Source of the DNA: a virus
Length of the DNA: 55,633 bases
Direction: 5' to 3' (one strand)
IMG/VR virus record: IMGVR_UViG_3300043410_000581
Coordinates: 1-55,633 of that record
Part shown: positions 53,383-55,633 of the stretch, piece after piece
Layout of the letters: every line of letters begins with the position of its first letter
Numbering within the stretch: the first letter of the stretch is position 1
Made by a program: the position numbers and the translations under genes
Notes under the pieces: generated by a model
What the model was told of the DNA's origin: nothing
Databases searched by the model: none
Seen by the model: the letters and a program-made list of their open reading frames with translations, nothing else

Positions 53383-55633
53383 ATGAGTTACGCTGGACTT
53401 CACGTTCACACCCACTTCTCGCTTTTCGATGGAATTGCCACCCCACAGGAATATGTGGATCGTGCTGTAGAGATTGGGATGCCAGCCATCGCTATCACTG
53501 ACCATGGTTCGCTATCTGGACACCGTGAGATGTACCGAGTTGCTAAGGAAAAAGGTATCAAGCCTATTCTTGGAATTGAGGGGTACATTACCAAAGACCG
53601 CTTCGATCACGAAGACAAGAAAGACAAGAATGACCCCCTAGACCTAAACTATAACCACTTGGTTATCCTTGCAAAGAATGCAAAGGGTCTTGAGAACCTT
53701 AACAAACTAAACGAACTTGCCTGGACTGAGGGATTCTTCAAGAAGCCTCGCATGGACTGGAAGATTCTAGAAGAGTACAAGGAAGGTCTTGTAATTACCT
53801 CTGGCTGTCTATCTGGATACCTTGCAAAGGCAATTGAAGCAGACAACCTAGCTGCTGCTAAAATGCACCTCCAATGGGCTAAGGATACGTTTGGAGACGA
53901 TTACTACATTGAGGTTATGCCACATAACCCCCCAGAAGTAAACAAGCTCATTTTGGAGCTGGCGGATGAATTCAACCTAAAGCCAGTCGTCACTCCTGAC
54001 TGCCACCACTCTGACCCAGAGCAACGTGAAATCCAGGAACTCAAGCTTATCCTCAACTCTTATGCTAATAAGACTGTTAAGGATGTCAGCTATGCAGAGT
54101 CTGCAGAGATGGATAACCTTATGGACCGTCTAGACTACCTATATGGTGCAGACCGCCAAATGACATTCCGTGACTTCCAGATTCACTTGCTTTCAGATGC
54201 AGAGATGCACGAGGCTATGGAAGCCCAGGGTATCGTTCGTCAGGACATGTACGATAATACCATTGAGATCATGAACAAGGTAGAAGACTACGACATTCAG
54301 GACCACCTAGACTTGCTTCCTGCACAGTACCAGGATCCAGACAAGGAACTTCTGGACCTTGCTATGGAAGGTCTAAAAGAAAAAGGTCTAGACACCAAGG
54401 AAGATTATATTGCTCGTCTCCAAGAAGAGCTAGAGGTCATTAAGGATAAGAAGTTTGGTCCTTACTTCCTAGTTGTTCGAAACATGATTAACTGGGCTAA
54501 GAAAGAAGATATCATGGTAGGACCAGGTCGTGGTTCTGCTGCTGGTTCGCTACTCTGCTATGCCCTAGGCATTACAGACATTGACCCAATTGTTCACGGT
54601 CTTCTGTTCTTCCGATTCATCAACCCAGAGCGTAATGACTTCCCAGATATCGATACCGATATTCAGGATAGCCGTCGTGAAGACGTTAAGGACTACCTTG
54701 TACGTCAGTACCGTCACGTTGCATCTATCGCCACATTCCTTGAGTTCAAGGGTAAGGGTATTGTTCGTGACATTGCTCGTGTGTTGATGGTCCCACTTGC
54801 AGACGTTAACAAGGTACTTAAGGTTGTTGATGACTGGGATGACTACTGCACATCTAAGCAGACTGAATGGTTCCGTGAGAAGTATCCAGAGATTGAGGTC
54901 TATGGGGAGAAGCTTCGTGGTCGCATCCGTGGAACTGGTATTCACGCAGCTGGTGTTGTTACATCTAAGCTACCTATCTTTAAGTTTGCTCCATTGGAGA
55001 CTCGTACCAGCCCTGGAAACAAGGAACGTATCCCTGTTGTGGCGGTAGACATGGAAGAAGCAGAGCGTATTGGTCTAATCAAGATCGATGCTCTGGGTCT
55101 AAAGACTCTATCTGTTATTCAGGACACTCTCAAGATTATTGAGGAACGTACTGGTGACAATATTGACCTACATAAGATTGACATGGAAGACAAGAAGGTT
55201 TATGCCATGCTATCTGACGGTCTTACAAAGGGTGTCTTCCAGTGTGAAGCTACACCTTACACCAACCTACTCGTAAAGATGGGTATTAAAAGCTTTGCAG
55301 AGCTTGCTGCTTCGAACGCTCTAGTTCGCCCAGGTGCCATGAACACCATTGGTAAGGACTACATCGCTCGTAAGCACGGTAAGCAAAACCTTGATTACAA
55401 GCACACCAAGATGAAAGCATTCACGGAAGAGACATACGGATGTATCCTTTATCAGGAACAGGTTATGCTCGCATGTACTGAACTTGGTGGCATGACAATG
55501 GCAGAAGCGGACAAGGTCCGTAAGATCATTGGTAAGAAAAAGGATGCAAAAGAGTTCAAGCAGTTCCAGGACAAGTTCGTAGAGGGTGCTTCTCGCTACC
55601 TGTCTCCAAACATTGCAGAAGAACTATGGCACG
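53383..55633 (+). CDS. dnaE: DNA polymerase III alpha subunit (partial)
   Basis: ATG at 53383 with AAGGA just upstream; open to the right edge (750 codons), so the C-terminus is missing. N-terminal PHP domain: GLHVHTHFSLFDGIATPQEY, AIAITDHGSLSGHREMYRVA. The polymerase part has GPGRGSAAGSLLCYALGITD (about 379-398) and the catalytic aspartates in NDFPDIDTDIQDSRREDVKD (about 417-436), then RGTGIHAAGVVTSK and ALVRPGAMNTIGKDYIARKH. A C-family replicase, so the phage makes its own replication fork. Gene symbol by homology only; it is GC-richer than structural genes. Confidence 0.93.
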   Translation, partial: MSYAGLHVHTHFSLFDGIATPQEYVDRAVEIGMPAIAITDHGSLSGHREMYRVAKEKGIKPILGIEGYITKDRFDHEDKKDKNDPLDLNYNHLVILAKNAKGLENLNKLNELAWTEGFFKKPRMDWKILEEYKEGLVITSGCLSGYLAKAIEADNLAAAKMHLQWAKDTFGDDYYIEVMPHNPPEVNKLILELADEFNLKPVVTPDCHHSDPEQREIQELKLILNSYANKTVKDVSYAESAEMDNLMDRLDYLYGADRQMTFRDFQIHLLSDAEMHEAMEAQGIVRQDMYDNTIEIMNKVEDYDIQDHLDLLPAQYQDPDKELLDLAMEGLKEKGLDTKEDYIARLQEELEVIKDKKFGPYFLVVRNMINWAKKEDIMVGPGRGSAAGSLLCYALGITDIDPIVHGLLFFRFINPERNDFPDIDTDIQDSRREDVKDYLVRQYRHVASIATFLEFKGKGIVRDIARVLMVPLADVNKVLKVVDDWDDYCTSKQTEWFREKYPEIEVYGEKLRGRIRGTGIHAAGVVTSKLPIFKFAPLETRTSPGNKERIPVVAVDMEEAERIGLIKIDALGLKTLSVIQDTLKIIEERTGDNIDLHKIDMEDKKVYAMLSDGLTKGVFQCEATPYTNLLVKMGIKSFAELAASNALVRPGAMNTIGKDYIARKHGKQNLDYKHTKMKAFTEETYGCILYQEQVMLACTELGGMTMAEADKVRKIIGKKKDAKEFKQFQDKFVEGASRYLSPNIAEELWH

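Overview
This window reads as part of the genome of an AT-rich tailed phage (siphovirus-like: HK97-type capsid genes, a very long tape measure, no sheath gene seen). The host is probably an actinobacterium. The evidence is two perfect copies of the LexA/SOS box known from mycobacteria and other Gram-positives (TCGAAC-N4-GTTCGA), many leaderless start codons, collagen-like and glycine-rich fibres, and an NlpC/P60 lysin. A low-GC freshwater actinobacterial host is possible but only an inference. No integrase, terminase, tRNA gene or CRISPR array was seen, and both ends are cut inside phage sequence.

Left arm (1-8900, minus strand). About thirty very small genes (18-238 codons) are packed head to tail. 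Nearly every transcription unit starts with the same 24-bp promoter, AATGTC - exactly 12 bp - TATAAT, followed by an A-rich ribosome site (GAAAGGAAA). I count 22 such promoters, all with the same spacing. This geometry resembles T4 middle promoters (an activator box centred near -30 in place of a -35 hexamer). Larger gaps hold a recurring module: a GC-rich hairpin or a pair of perfect DnaA boxes (TTATCCACA), a GTCGGC core, GTAAC/GATC motifs and, twice, a LexA box. Recognisable products are a GP88-like cysteine-rich protein, an MGTRNLT-type conserved phage protein, a DUF3307 membrane protein and several small zinc-ribbon or single-helix membrane proteins. Two small genes occur as duplicated pairs. 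The last four genes (8124-8893) have a classical sigma70-type promoter and a different ribosome site.

Centre (8894-10028). Two long non-coding stretches flank a membrane-anchored coiled-coil gene. They carry 18-bp direct repeats, two dyad operators, an intrinsic terminator, a TATA-rich block and a promoter that starts exactly at a 13-bp hairpin.

Right arm (9408-55633, plus strand except the lysin). Order: receptor-binding and fibre genes with a glycosyltransferase (10029-20405), convergent NlpC/P60 lysin with a structured leader (20441-21246), large minor tail protein, portal, protease with a fused scaffold domain, major capsid protein, head-tail connectors, tail terminator, major tail protein, two tail-assembly chaperones, 1955-aa tape measure, distal tail and hub proteins and other tip proteins (to 48687). 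Next come a MerR-like DNA-binding protein and a replication module: DnaB-like helicase, endonuclease VII-type nuclease, DnaG-like primase, probable ssDNA-binding protein and a PHP-containing DNA polymerase III alpha subunit cut by the right edge. Promoters here are of another kind: extended -10 (TGN-TATAAT), often placed 6-7 bp before the start codon, implying leaderless mRNAs.

The most unusual aspects are the uniform promoter array of the left arm, the DnaA and LexA boxes embedded in its gaps, and the two-gene chaperone arrangement with an A-AAA-AAG slip site.
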